NCBI GenBank assembly: GCA_902557965.1
Contig: CACECK010000004.1
Location: 62,001 to 126,000 of the forward strand
Source of the DNA: an uncultured SAR86 cluster bacterium
GTDB taxonomy: Bacteria > Pseudomonadota > Gammaproteobacteria > Magnimaribacterales > D2472
Direction: 5' to 3'
DNA: 64,000 bases
Shown here: positions 43,920-52,736 of the stretch, in pieces
Numbering within the stretch: the stretch's first letter is position 1
Layout of the letters: each line of letters begins with the position of its first letter
Translations under genes and position numbers: made by a program
The notes under the pieces: generated by a model
The model's input: only the letters and a program-made list of their open reading frames with translations
What the model was told of the DNA's origin: nothing
Database searches by the model: none

Positions 43920-46420
43920 TGCTTGAAAGGATTGATAATTCATACCAACATTTCATAGAAAATTTTCAAAATATTTATCAGAATCCAGAAAAGATAAATA
44001 ATTTTTTAAATGAAAATTCTAACAATATAGAAAAAAAAATTGAAAATTTGTTTTTAAGATTAGATCTTGATAAAAATTTCTGCATATATGCCAATGGTGG
44101 GTTTGGCAGAAAGGAGATGTTTCCTACCTCAGACATAGATATTTCCATAATAGAGATGTCAAAACCCAAAAGTTATGAAAACTTAGAAAAATTTGTTAGC
44201 AGTCTTTGGGATGAAGGTTATCAGATTGGACATTCAGTGAGATCAATTCAAGATATTAAAAAAATTTCAAAGCAAGATGTAAAAGAGTTTACTTCATATC
44301 TAACCAGAAGACCGATTATTACAGTTGACGAAGTAGATTCTAAAATTACAAAGGTTCTCTTAAGGCTTTGGTCAAGAGATAAGTTTTTTAATGCAAAAAA
44401 TGATGAGCAAATAGTTCGCCATAAAGACTATCATTCTACTTCATACAATTTAGAACCAGATCTTAAAGAATCTCCTGGTACATTAAGAGATTTTCAAACA
44501 GCATTATGGATACTTCAACATTGCTTTGGCTTAAATGATCTAAAATCTATTGAATATTCAGATAATTTTAAAAATGACATAAGCAGTGCTATTGAAGCAT
44601 ACAACTTTATTAAAACTCTTAGATTTGCTGCAAATATTTTTACAAAAAAAAATAGACTCAACTTTGAAGCGCAATTAGATATATCAAAAATAGCAAAATT
44701 AAAAACTAAAAATACAAATAGATCTGTTGAAATAATGATGAAGAAATTTTATGAAATGGCTTCAATATTAACTCACTTTAATGAGCTAGTTTTTGAAACT
44801 TACAAGGAAAAAGATCTAAAGATCAAGAAGTACACTAATGATACGTACAAATTAAATAACAAAATAGGTATCTTCGCAAAAGAATTTTTTGATGATTCAA
44901 TGATTTTTCAAATATTCATAGAAATTGGAAGAAACAAATCAATAATCAGCATCGATACAAAAACTATGGATCTTCTCAAAAAAAATCTTAAGTTGATTGA
45001 TCAAAGATTCAGAAAAAATAATGACAGAGCAAAACAGTTTTTAGAGATTTTAAAATCTAAATATAATCTTTCATCGATTCTAAATTCTATGAAAAAACTA
45101 GGAATTCTTCAAAAATATATTCCAGAATTCGGGGATGTTGTTGGCCAAATGCAATTTGATTTATTTCATGTTTATACTGTCGACGAGCACACTTTTAAGG
45201 TCGTGAGAAGTATGCGTCAAATGAAAATTTTTGAGGATAAGGATTTTCAATTAGAAAATGAGTTAATAAATAAACTTCCAAAAATAGAGATATTGTACAT
45301 TGCTGGTCTTTTTCATGATCTTGGCAAAGGTCAAAACGGTGATCATTCAAAAATAGGAGCTAAAACAAGTTATAAATTTGCAAAAAGGTTAGGTATGTCT
45401 GACACGGATGCATATCTAATATCATGGCTTGTAGAAAAGCATTTAACTATGTCTTCTATATCGCAAAAGAAAGATATTTCTGATAAAAAAACTGTTGAGG
45501 ATTTTGCTTCTGAAATCAAAGTGGTTGAAAGGCTTGATTATTTATATCTTTTAACCATAAATGATATTAAATCAACAAATCCAAAACTTTGGAACGGATG
45601 GAAACATCAATTGTTAAGAGATCTCTATATTTCAACAAGGTCTAAGCTGAATAAAGAACCTGAAAAAGCTTTCTCTGAGATTGCAAAAGAAAGAAAAAGC
45701 AATGTTTTAGATAAATTAAATACGAAAAATGAGAAAAATAATCTTATCAATCATATGAACTCATATAACGATGATTACTTTAATAAAAATACTACAAATA
45801 TGCTTTTATGGCAGTCAGAATTGTTGTCAAAAGCTATTGATCAAGATTTCATTATTGGTTGCAGAGAAAAGTTTGAGAACCTAATTGAAATCTTTATAAA
45901 AGTTAAAAATTCTGATGGACTTTTTTATAAACTTGCAAAAGTTTTAGAACATTCTGGTTTGGAAGTAATAGATGCAAGTATTTTTACTTCTAACAATAAC
46001 AATATTGCCGCAAATACTTTTATTACCAAATATATTCATCACGATAGATCCCTAACAAAAAATGAGTTAGTTGAGTTATCTGAAAGAATTAATAAAAATT
46101 TCATGAATTATGAAAGAATTAGCAATCTACCTGAAAAGAAACAAAAAAAACAAAATTTTGCAAAAATGATTCAGATTTCTCACTCCATTAATGAAGTCCA
46201 AAATAGAAACATGATAACTATCAAAACAGCTAATAGCATTGGTCTTTTGGCGAAAATTGCAAAAGTTTTTTATGCAAATAAAATATCAATATTTTGTGCA
46301 AGGATTAATACTCTTGGAGAAAGGGTTGAAGATACTTTTGAAATTACTAATGAAGATAATACAATTATTTCTGAAATAAAAATAAAGAAAATAATTAAGT
46401 CACTTGAAATGGTCGTGTGA
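43919..46420 (+). CDS. glnD: Bifunctional PII uridylyltransferase/uridylyl-removing enzyme
   Basis: GlnD senses glutamine and sets the uridylylation state of PII proteins, controlling glutamine synthetase and nitrogen transcription. The 833-residue protein has the nucleotidyltransferase motif GGFGRKEMFPTSDIDISI (about residue 60), a helical linker, an HD hydrolase domain with IAGLFHDLGKGQNGDHS near 465 and two C-terminal ACT domains (around 660 and 760, the second opening ITIKTANSIGLLAKIA). It is slightly shorter than E. coli (890). With rpoN in the same window it implies an intact nitrogen control circuit. Confidence 0.96.
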   Translation: MLERIDNSYQHFIENFQNIYQNPEKINNFLNENSNNIEKKIENLFLRLDLDKNFCIYANGGFGRKEMFPTSDIDISIIEMSKPKSYENLEKFVSSLWDEGYQIGHSVRSIQDIKKISKQDVKEFTSYLTRRPIITVDEVDSKITKVLLRLWSRDKFFNAKNDEQIVRHKDYHSTSYNLEPDLKESPGTLRDFQTALWILQHCFGLNDLKSIEYSDNFKNDISSAIEAYNFIKTLRFAANIFTKKNRLNFEAQLDISKIAKLKTKNTNRSVEIMMKKFYEMASILTHFNELVFETYKEKDLKIKKYTNDTYKLNNKIGIFAKEFFDDSMIFQIFIEIGRNKSIISIDTKTMDLLKKNLKLIDQRFRKNNDRAKQFLEILKSKYNLSSILNSMKKLGILQKYIPEFGDVVGQMQFDLFHVYTVDEHTFKVVRSMRQMKIFEDKDFQLENELINKLPKIEILYIAGLFHDLGKGQNGDHSKIGAKTSYKFAKRLGMSDTDAYLISWLVEKHLTMSSISQKKDISDKKTVEDFASEIKVVERLDYLYLLTINDIKSTNPKLWNGWKHQLLRDLYISTRSKLNKEPEKAFSEIAKERKSNVLDKLNTKNEKNNLINHMNSYNDDYFNKNTTNMLLWQSELLSKAIDQDFIIGCREKFENLIEIFIKVKNSDGLFYKLAKVLEHSGLEVIDASIFTSNNNNIAANTFITKYIHHDRSLTKNELVELSERINKNFMNYERISNLPEKKQKKQNFAKMIQISHSINEVQNRNMITIKTANSIGLLAKIAKVFYANKISIFCARINTLGERVEDTFEITNEDNTIISEIKIKKIIKSLEMVV

Positions 46421-46437
46421 ATAAAGCGTTTTAATTC

Positions 46438-46443
46438 TATAAT
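46438..46443 (+). promoter_or_regulatory. -10-like element directly before dapD
   Basis: TATAAT ends three bases before the first dapD ATG (46447) and six before the second (46450). If active, transcription would begin at the second ATG and the mRNA would have no leader. No -35 match is present, so this may be chance. Confidence 0.3.
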
Positions 46444-46446
46444 TAA

Positions 46447-47364
46447 ATGATGAAAGTTAAGGCAATAGGAATAGCAAATAAAACATCTACTGGAAAGTTT
46501 TTAGATGTATATTTTCCAAATATAGAGTCTAATAATTTCGCTATTAGTTCTCAGATGCCAGAAATTACAAACCATCTCCAAGAAATTGTTGAGGTAGATT
46601 GGTGTGAATCAGAACTGCAAGAGGATGTGTCTAGCCCAATAGATGCATACTTAAAGCTACACCTATTATCAAATAGATTTGTGTTACCAAATACAATAAA
46701 CCTTAATGGTTTATTTGGTGTTCTTCCCAATATTGCTTGGACAAATAAGGGTCCGATTGATATAGGTGAAATAAATGAAAGCCTTCATAAAGCCAAAGTA
46801 AATAAGAATGACCTGTATATAAAATCAGTGGATAAGTTTCCATGCATGACAGATTATGTGGTTCCAAAAAATGTTCGCATAGCTGATGCAAGTAGAGTTC
46901 GATTAGGAGCTTACTTAAGTGAAGGTACTACTGTGATGCATGAAGGTTTTGTAAATTTTAATGCTGGTACACTTGGGAAAGCCATGATTGAAGGTAGGAT
47001 TTCTGCTGGTGTTGTTGTTGGAAATAATTCAGATCTTGGAGGTGGTTCAAGCACAATGGGAACACTTTCGGGTGGCAATGAAGTCAAGATATCTATTGGC
47101 GAAAATTGTCTTTTAGGTGCAAATGCTGGTATTGGTATATCTTTAGGTAATAATTGCATTGTTGAAGCTGGCTTATATGTTACCTCTGGTACAAAAGTTC
47201 ATATAATGGATGCTCAAAATAAAGCTTCTAAAGTTGTAAAAGCAAAGGATATTTCAGGCGAATCAAATCTGTTGTTTATGCGAGATTCTGTTTCGGGGAA
47301 AGTTATAGCTAAAGAAAACCAAAGAAAGTCTTCACTTAACAAAGAATTACATAAAAATGATTGA
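46447..47364 (+). CDS. dapD: Tetrahydrodipicolinate N-succinyltransferase, long (Pseudomonas/actinobacterial) type
   Basis: DapD succinylates tetrahydrodipicolinate in lysine and diaminopimelate synthesis. The 305-residue product has a unique N-terminal domain and a C-terminal left-handed beta-helix with hexapeptide repeats. Key parts are GAYLSEGTTVMHEGFVNFNAGT, GGGSSTMGTLSGGNEVKISIG and CLLGANAGIGISLGNNCIVEAGLYV. This resembles the longer DapD of Pseudomonas and Mycobacterium rather than the 274-residue E. coli enzyme. The two adjacent ATG codons (46447 and 46450) are both possible starts. It overlaps dapE by eight bases. Confidence 0.93.
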   Translation: MMKVKAIGIANKTSTGKFLDVYFPNIESNNFAISSQMPEITNHLQEIVEVDWCESELQEDVSSPIDAYLKLHLLSNRFVLPNTINLNGLFGVLPNIAWTNKGPIDIGEINESLHKAKVNKNDLYIKSVDKFPCMTDYVVPKNVRIADASRVRLGAYLSEGTTVMHEGFVNFNAGTLGKAMIEGRISAGVVVGNNSDLGGGSSTMGTLSGGNEVKISIGENCLLGANAGIGISLGNNCIVEAGLYVTSGTKVHIMDAQNKASKVVKAKDISGESNLLFMRDSVSGKVIAKENQRKSSLNKELHKND

Positions 47365-48484
47365 ATTTCTGCAAGATTTATTAAAAATAAGGTCTATATC
47401 GCCAAAAGATATGGGTTGTTTTGATTTAATTGAAGAAGAGTTGGTCAAACATGATTTCAATTGCGAAAGAATTAACTATCTCAATGTTGAAAACCTATAC
47501 GCTACCTATGGTAATAGCGGCAAGCTATTTTGTTTTCTTGGTCATACTGACGTAGTTCCAAGCGGTCCAGAAGATAAATGGAAGTACCCTCCTTTTTCAG
47601 CAACAATTGAAAACGATATCTTGTATGGAAGAGGAGTTGCCGATATGAAAGCTTCGGTTGTAGCTTTTATGGAAGCTGCAAAAGAATTTATTACGTCATC
47701 TGAGGACTTAAACTTCAGATTAGCAATACTTCTCACATCTAATGAAGAAGGAACTTCAAAAGATGGTTTTATAGATAAGATCATAGAGCAAATGATGAAA
47801 GAAAATGAAATGATAGATTTCTGTCTTGTCGGTGAACCAACATCAACCAAAAAAGTTGCTGATTGCGCAAGAATTGGAAGAAGAGGTTCACTTGGTGGGC
47901 ATCTCAAAATTTTAGGTAAACAAGGGCATATTGCATATCCTGAAAAGGTTATAAATCCAATACTTCAATCTGGTGATTTAATTTCGAAATTAAATAAGAA
48001 AATTTGGGACAGCGGGAATGATGCATTTGATCCCACAAGTTTCCAAATTTCAAATATTAATGCTGGTACCGGAGCTCATAATGTAGTTCCTGGTGAGCTT
48101 GAGCTAACATTTAATTTTAGATTTTCGACTGAATCCACTGAAGAAAGTTTAAAGTCTCAGTTCAATTCAATACTTGAGGAGCTTAAGCTTAAATATGAAT
48201 TAAATTGGGATTTAAACGGGACTCCGTACTATACAGAAGTAAGTTTTTTTAAAGATGTAGTTTGTAATTCAGCAAAAGAAGTTACTGGATATATCCCTGA
48301 ATTAAATGCAAAAGGCGGTACTTCTGATGGTCGTTTTGTTGCAAAAATGGAAACTGAAATAGTTGAATTAGGTCCGGTTAATAGTTCAATTCATCAAATA
48401 GATGAACATGTAAAAATTAGTGAGCTTTGGACCCTAAAGGATATATACAAAAAAATTCTTATTAATCTGAATCAAGCCCTTTAG
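47357..48484 (+). CDS. dapE: Succinyl-diaminopimelate desuccinylase
   Basis: DapE removes succinate from N-succinyl-L,L-diaminopimelate, two steps after DapD. The 375-residue M20 metallohydrolase has FLGHTDVVPSGPEDKWKYPPF (first zinc ligand), GRGVADMKASVVAF (bridging Asp), LLTSNEEGTSKDG (catalytic Glu pair), FCLVGEPTSTKKV and the dimerisation domain with GKQGHIAYPEK. Length matches E. coli. Its eight-base overlap with dapD suggests coupling. The 3' end overlaps a small convergent gene by 23 bases. Confidence 0.97.
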   Translation: MIEFLQDLLKIRSISPKDMGCFDLIEEELVKHDFNCERINYLNVENLYATYGNSGKLFCFLGHTDVVPSGPEDKWKYPPFSATIENDILYGRGVADMKASVVAFMEAAKEFITSSEDLNFRLAILLTSNEEGTSKDGFIDKIIEQMMKENEMIDFCLVGEPTSTKKVADCARIGRRGSLGGHLKILGKQGHIAYPEKVINPILQSGDLISKLNKKIWDSGNDAFDPTSFQISNINAGTGAHNVVPGELELTFNFRFSTESTEESLKSQFNSILEELKLKYELNWDLNGTPYYTEVSFFKDVVCNSAKEVTGYIPELNAKGGTSDGRFVAKMETEIVELGPVNSSIHQIDEHVKISELWTLKDIYKKILINLNQAL

Positions 48485-48587
48485 ATTTTACCTTTCTATC
48501 ATATTTGGTTTTATCTTTATGAGTTTTTGGCTTATGGAATTTATCCATATTTTTTTTTACAGGATTCTTTTTACCTTTTTTTCTCAA
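48462..48587 (-). CDS. 41-residue basic microprotein (DUF7230-like)
   Basis: A short minus-strand frame after the peptide transporter encodes 41 residues rich in Lys, with the block KKNPVKKNMDKFHKPKTHKD followed by KTKYDRKVKSKG. From memory this resembles the small uncharacterised gammaproteobacterial family DUF7230, whose members carry KNPVAK, then KFNK, then T-H-R-D-R and a final KHKG. The start is uncertain: TTG at 48587 is taken (14 bases after the transporter stop); ATT at 48596 is another possibility and no clear ribosome binding site is seen. The frame overlaps the dapE end by 23 bases. A nucleic-acid-binding role is plausible from charge only. Confidence 0.6.
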   Translation of the reverse strand: MRKKGKKNPVKKNMDKFHKPKTHKDKTKYDRKVKSKGLDSD

Positions 48588-48601
48588 CTTCGAAATCTAC
48601 T

Positions 48602-50086
48602 TTATCTAGATATGGCCTCTGTTTCTTTTTTACTTTTAAATAAGAATGAAAGGCCAACCAAAATAATTCCTATAACTAGATAGTATTGAATCATAAAAGT
48701 GAATATTGGTTCAACTGAGTCCAAGCCATCAGCAGTTGCATCGCCTCCAAGCAATCCAGCTAAAACTCCACCTATTGCAGAAGCTAAAAACCATAATCCA
48801 AACATCTGGCCCATATATCTTTTTGGAGAATATTTTGAAAATGCTGAAAGTCCAATTGGTGACAACGCAAGCTCACCCCAGGTTTGGAGTAAATATGTGA
48901 TTAAAAGCCATTGCATACCTACGGGGGCAGATTCCATAGCCAGTCCAACTGCAAAGACCATAACCATAAAACTAATAGCCATAAAAAATAAACCTATTGC
49001 AAACTTTATTGGCAAAGATGGATCCATATTTCTTCTTGCTAAATTAGCCCATATGCCTGCAAAAATTGGTGCAAAAGTTACAACAAATATGGGATTTGCA
49101 AACTGCAACCATCCAATTGGTATGATGTAACCTGCAACAGACAAATCAGTAAAATCTCTTGCAAAAATACTTAATGAACTTGCTGACTGATCAAAACCAG
49201 ACCAAAAAGCAGCAGCTCCTACAAATAGAACAAATAATAATAATAGGTTGCGTTTTTCATTAGAATCCAATCCTGCAAAAAAATATAAATATAAAAAGTA
49301 TATGCCTGCCACTATTGTTAAAAAGTATGCAAAATTTTCAGCAAAAGTTCTTGGATCGATAGAAATGATACCAACTAATCCTAATGCAATAACTATGAAC
49401 ATTAACGCTAGACTATTTTTTGTCCATTTGATTAGCTTATTTCTTTTTACATCCTCCATATCATTAGGCTTTTCACCTGCATCGCCTAACAAATGCTTGA
49501 ACTTTACATATTGATATACTCCAAATACCATTCCGACCCCTGCAGCACCAAACCCATAATGCCAACCTATTTTTTCACCCAACCAGGCACAAATTAAGAA
49601 TCCAAGAGTTGATCCAATATTTATGGACATATAAAAAATTGTGTAACCAGAATCTCTTCTTGTATCATCATCAGAATACAGCTTCCCAACAATTGTTGAT
49701 ATATTTCCTTTGAGCAATCCAGTACCTAAAACTACTAAAATTAAACCAAGAAAAAAAGTTTGTTCAAGAGGTATAGCAAGCGTGAAGTGACCTAACGCAA
49801 TAATAATCGCTCCAATTAATACTGCTTTTTGATGTCCTAGAATATTATCAGCAATCCAGCCACCAGGAACAACCATAAAATAAACAAAACCAACATAAAT
49901 ACCATATATTGCATTTGCATCTATTGCTGACATTCCCATTCCAGGATTAAATCCAGTGATAGAGCCTGTCATATATAAAACCAGTAAGGCTCTCATGCCA
50001 TAGTAAGACATCCTCTCCCACATCTCTGTTAAGAACAATGTTCTGAGACCAATAGGATGCCCAAAGAAACTTTTATCTGTATTCAT
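48602..50086 (-). CDS. Proton-dependent oligopeptide transporter (POT/PTR family)
   Basis: The 494-residue protein is a major-facilitator peptide transporter using proton symport. The N-terminal signature FLTEMWERMSYYGMRALLVLYMTG contains the ExxER-like motif and the substrate-binding region of the PTR2 family. About 12-14 membrane segments follow, including GLLKGNISTIVGKLY, the DSGYTIFYMSINIGSTLG signature and PIGLSAFSKYSPKRYMG near residue 410. Length agrees with DtpA-type transporters. Di- and tripeptide uptake fits a peptide-using heterotroph. It is divergent from the RDD gene across 39 bases. Confidence 0.93.
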   Translation of the reverse strand: MNTDKSFFGHPIGLRTLFLTEMWERMSYYGMRALLVLYMTGSITGFNPGMGMSAIDANAIYGIYVGFVYFMVVPGGWIADNILGHQKAVLIGAIIIALGHFTLAIPLEQTFFLGLILVVLGTGLLKGNISTIVGKLYSDDDTRRDSGYTIFYMSINIGSTLGFLICAWLGEKIGWHYGFGAAGVGMVFGVYQYVKFKHLLGDAGEKPNDMEDVKRNKLIKWTKNSLALMFIVIALGLVGIISIDPRTFAENFAYFLTIVAGIYFLYLYFFAGLDSNEKRNLLLLFVLFVGAAAFWSGFDQSASSLSIFARDFTDLSVAGYIIPIGWLQFANPIFVVTFAPIFAGIWANLARRNMDPSLPIKFAIGLFFMAISFMVMVFAVGLAMESAPVGMQWLLITYLLQTWGELALSPIGLSAFSKYSPKRYMGQMFGLWFLASAIGGVLAGLLGGDATADGLDSVEPIFTFMIQYYLVIGIILVGLSFLFKSKKETEAISR

Positions 50087-50125
50087 AGTAATTTATTTTT
50101 TTTAATAATCTTGTACTATACCAAA

Positions 50126-50536
50126 ATGATTGATAAATCACATATCGTTTTTCCGCTTAAAAGGATCGCTGCATCGGTATATGACCTTTTTTTACTTCTA
50201 GGAGTTTGGTTTGCAGTTGGCTCTATAGCAGTATGGATAAATGGTGGGATAATTGAAATTAGGTGGGTTGGTCCAATTATTGTTTTTTTAAGTACCTGGG
50301 TATTCTATGGATACTTTTGGCTAAACGGAGGGAAAACATTAGGCATGGCGGTATGGAACTTTGAAATATACAGTCTTGATAAAAATAAAATTACAATTTC
50401 TAAAATTTCAATAAGATATTTTATTAATGTTCTAACTTTTTTTCTTTTAGGAATTCCTTTGATTTATATGTATTTTTCAAAAAAAAATCTTTCTATAAGC
50501 GACCTTTTATCAAGAACAAGCTATAAAAAGATCTAA
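50126..50536 (+). CDS. RDD family membrane protein
   Basis: The 136-residue product has the RDD-domain opening RIAASVYDLFLLLGVWFAVG, with Arg and Asp in helix 1, and three to four membrane helices with the middle FYGYFWLNGGKTLGMAVWNFEI typical of the family. Function is generally unknown; some members act in ion or solute transport. An earlier ATG at 50057 lies in the transporter gene on the other strand, and Met 50126 starts right before the domain. A TACTAT lies six bases before this ATG. Its stop interlocks with the lptG stop in CTAA. Confidence 0.9.
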   Translation: MIDKSHIVFPLKRIAASVYDLFLLLGVWFAVGSIAVWINGGIIEIRWVGPIIVFLSTWVFYGYFWLNGGKTLGMAVWNFEIYSLDKNKITISKISIRYFINVLTFFLLGIPLIYMYFSKKNLSISDLLSRTSYKKI

Positions 50537-51540
50537 ATTTTCTTATACGCTTTAATGCTAAGCATAATAACTAAGAATGAGGGAATAATAACTCCAATTA
50601 TTACTGGCAAGTTATAAGAAATAAAGATGCCTATCGAAAGATCCTGAACTAACCTATATATAAAAGCCCCAAAAACAGCAACCGTTATTCTGATTCCAAG
50701 ATTAGAATCTCTAAGGGAGGTAAAAATAAGTGATCCAAAAAAGGTTATAAGTATAAAAATTGAAGCAGGTAAAAAAATGGTTTTAAAATAAACCTTATCT
50801 AGGTGTGATTTAAAAAGAAGATCTTCTGTAACAGTGCTATTTATGAATAATTTTCTGTATGAAGATATTTTTGCTATGCCTAGATGATTGATGTTTGCAT
50901 AAGCAATACTTGAGCGAATAGGAAGATCAAAATATTCTGATTTGATATCATCAAAAATTAATTGATTCTCATTAAATTCGGCAATTTTTGAAACAAAGAC
51001 TTCGACCTGATTTTTCTGATTAATTTTTATAAGTTTAGGATTAAAAATTTTATTATCAATTATAGTTTCATAACTTAAAAATAAATTTTCAGATTTAACC
51101 CAATTTATATCTTTTTTATCTGTTTCTTTTTCTAAAAGAATATTTTTGTTTATTTGAGCGTCTAGATAAGTTTTTCTTAATGCTAAATCATCTAAAACTA
51201 ATAAGGGTACAACTAAAAGAAGTGCTCCTAATGAGCTAATGGAAATAATTTTAAATGGAGAAAAGCCAGCTGATCTTAATACATTTAGATTTCCTTCCTG
51301 GTGAGAGATCCCAAGTGAAATCATTACGCCCAACAAACATGCACCCTCAACAAAATCTAACAATCTGTGCGGCATTGATGAAAAAACATAACTTAAAATC
51401 TTAACAAAGTTATATTTCTCAGAAACATTCTCTAATTCTGAGATCAAAGTGAAGGTTGAATCAAGTAGCCCAAAAACTGTGAGTATAAATAATGAATATA
51501 GGAAAGACTTTTTTATTAAGTAAATATTAAAAATTTTCAT
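50533..51540 (-). CDS. lptG: LPS export permease LptG
   Basis: LptG is one of the two membrane subunits of the LptB2FG extractor. The 335-residue product has membrane helices at about 10-30, 60-80, 98-118 and three near the C-terminus, with a periplasmic beta-jellyroll domain in the middle (about 130-250). MPHRLLDFVEGACLLGVMISLG carries the cytoplasmic coupling helix seen in the YjgP/YjgQ family. Its ATG shares one base with the lptF stop (TAATG). Length is near E. coli LptG (360). Confidence 0.94.
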   Translation of the reverse strand: MKIFNIYLIKKSFLYSLFILTVFGLLDSTFTLISELENVSEKYNFVKILSYVFSSMPHRLLDFVEGACLLGVMISLGISHQEGNLNVLRSAGFSPFKIISISSLGALLLVVPLLVLDDLALRKTYLDAQINKNILLEKETDKKDINWVKSENLFLSYETIIDNKIFNPKLIKINQKNQVEVFVSKIAEFNENQLIFDDIKSEYFDLPIRSSIAYANINHLGIAKISSYRKLFINSTVTEDLLFKSHLDKVYFKTIFLPASIFILITFFGSLIFTSLRDSNLGIRITVAVFGAFIYRLVQDLSIGIFISYNLPVIIGVIIPSFLVIMLSIKAYKKI

Positions 51541-52670
51541 TAATTAATCATCCATAAGAAAACAATAATGCTGAATGTTATAAAAATTATTTTTAAGAAG
51601 CGTTTGAAGTTATTTAGATAATTTATCCTTGTATAGCTAAATTTAACAAGTCCTAAAAGTCCAACAAAAAGAAAAAGTATATGAACAAGAAAAAAATAAT
51701 ATTGAGAATCTATAAAGTTATCCTTACCAAAGTCTCTACCTAAAATTAGTAAACTTAAATAAAGGATATAAATTGCGATTGCTGGCAACATTACAGATAG
51801 CCTACCCTGTCTTGGTTCAACTTTAGACATAGTTACACCAAGTATTAATAGAACAAAAATTGTTATTGGAATTGATATATTCCATAAAATTTCAGAATTT
51901 GATGAGTTAGATGAATAATCGAATAATTTGGATAATGATAAACCCTTGATTTTAGTTATTTCTTTATCTAGTGGTAATTTCAACTCCCCAAAGCTTGAAA
52001 TAATTTTAACTTCATCTTCTAAAATTCCTTGGTGAAGGCTGCCATTCTTAAATTTAAGATCGAGACTGGAGCCTAAATCATTGAATGACATCTCATTGGC
52101 TATAACAAGAGATGACGTGCCTTCATTAGAAATAACTGTGGTTACTTTTCTAAAGGTTTTGTCATTTTTTTCTTCAACATATATAAATCCATTTTTATCT
52201 ACAAACTTAATTACTTTCTTTGGTTCAATTGATTGAAATTGTTCTTCAAAAGTATCTATTGAAATTAGCTCACTTGAAAGCTCTTTAGTATATGGAGCAA
52301 TATATAAACTCAATACTAGAGTTATGAGAAAGAATATAATTGATTGAGGTATTAAGAACTTTATTAAACTAATTTTAGAAAGTCCTGCAGAGAAATAACC
52401 ATAAATCTCACTTTCAGCATAAAGTCTACTAATTGTTAGAGTAATTCCTATAAAAAAAGATAAAGGCATAAGCAATGTTATAAAGTCTGGAAATCTTAGA
52501 AAGACCACTTTAAAAATTATATTTGGGTCAATTAATCCTTCAGATGCCTGCTCAAAATAGCCAACAAATCTTGAGCCTACAACCAAAAAAAAGAAAATTA
52601 ACAATATTGCACATGTTGATTTCAAAACTTCAATATTCAAGCTTTTTGAAAGAATATTTTTTTTATACAT
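51540..52670 (-). CDS. lptF: LPS export permease LptF
   Basis: LptF pairs with LptG. The 376-residue product has three N-terminal membrane helices, a periplasmic domain (about 130-260) and three C-terminal helices. The block VVFLRFPDFITLLMPLSFFIGITLTISRLYAESE matches the family coupling helix and LSRLYxDSE-type motif. The frame extends to 52721, but ATG 52670 (MYKKNILSKSLNIE) aligns with E. coli MIIIRYLVRETL and leaves room for the divergent pepA promoter. LptC is not encoded next to either Lpt locus. Confidence 0.93.
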   Translation of the reverse strand: MYKKNILSKSLNIEVLKSTCAILLIFFFLVVGSRFVGYFEQASEGLIDPNIIFKVVFLRFPDFITLLMPLSFFIGITLTISRLYAESEIYGYFSAGLSKISLIKFLIPQSIIFFLITLVLSLYIAPYTKELSSELISIDTFEEQFQSIEPKKVIKFVDKNGFIYVEEKNDKTFRKVTTVISNEGTSSLVIANEMSFNDLGSSLDLKFKNGSLHQGILEDEVKIISSFGELKLPLDKEITKIKGLSLSKLFDYSSNSSNSEILWNISIPITIFVLLILGVTMSKVEPRQGRLSVMLPAIAIYILYLSLLILGRDFGKDNFIDSQYYFFLVHILFLFVGLLGLVKFSYTRINYLNNFKRFLKIIFITFSIIVFLWMIN

Positions 52671-52736
52671 GCCTTGTGAACTATGATGCATTACAATAAT
52701 TATCTTATCAGTAAATACCATTACAGGAGAACTTAA

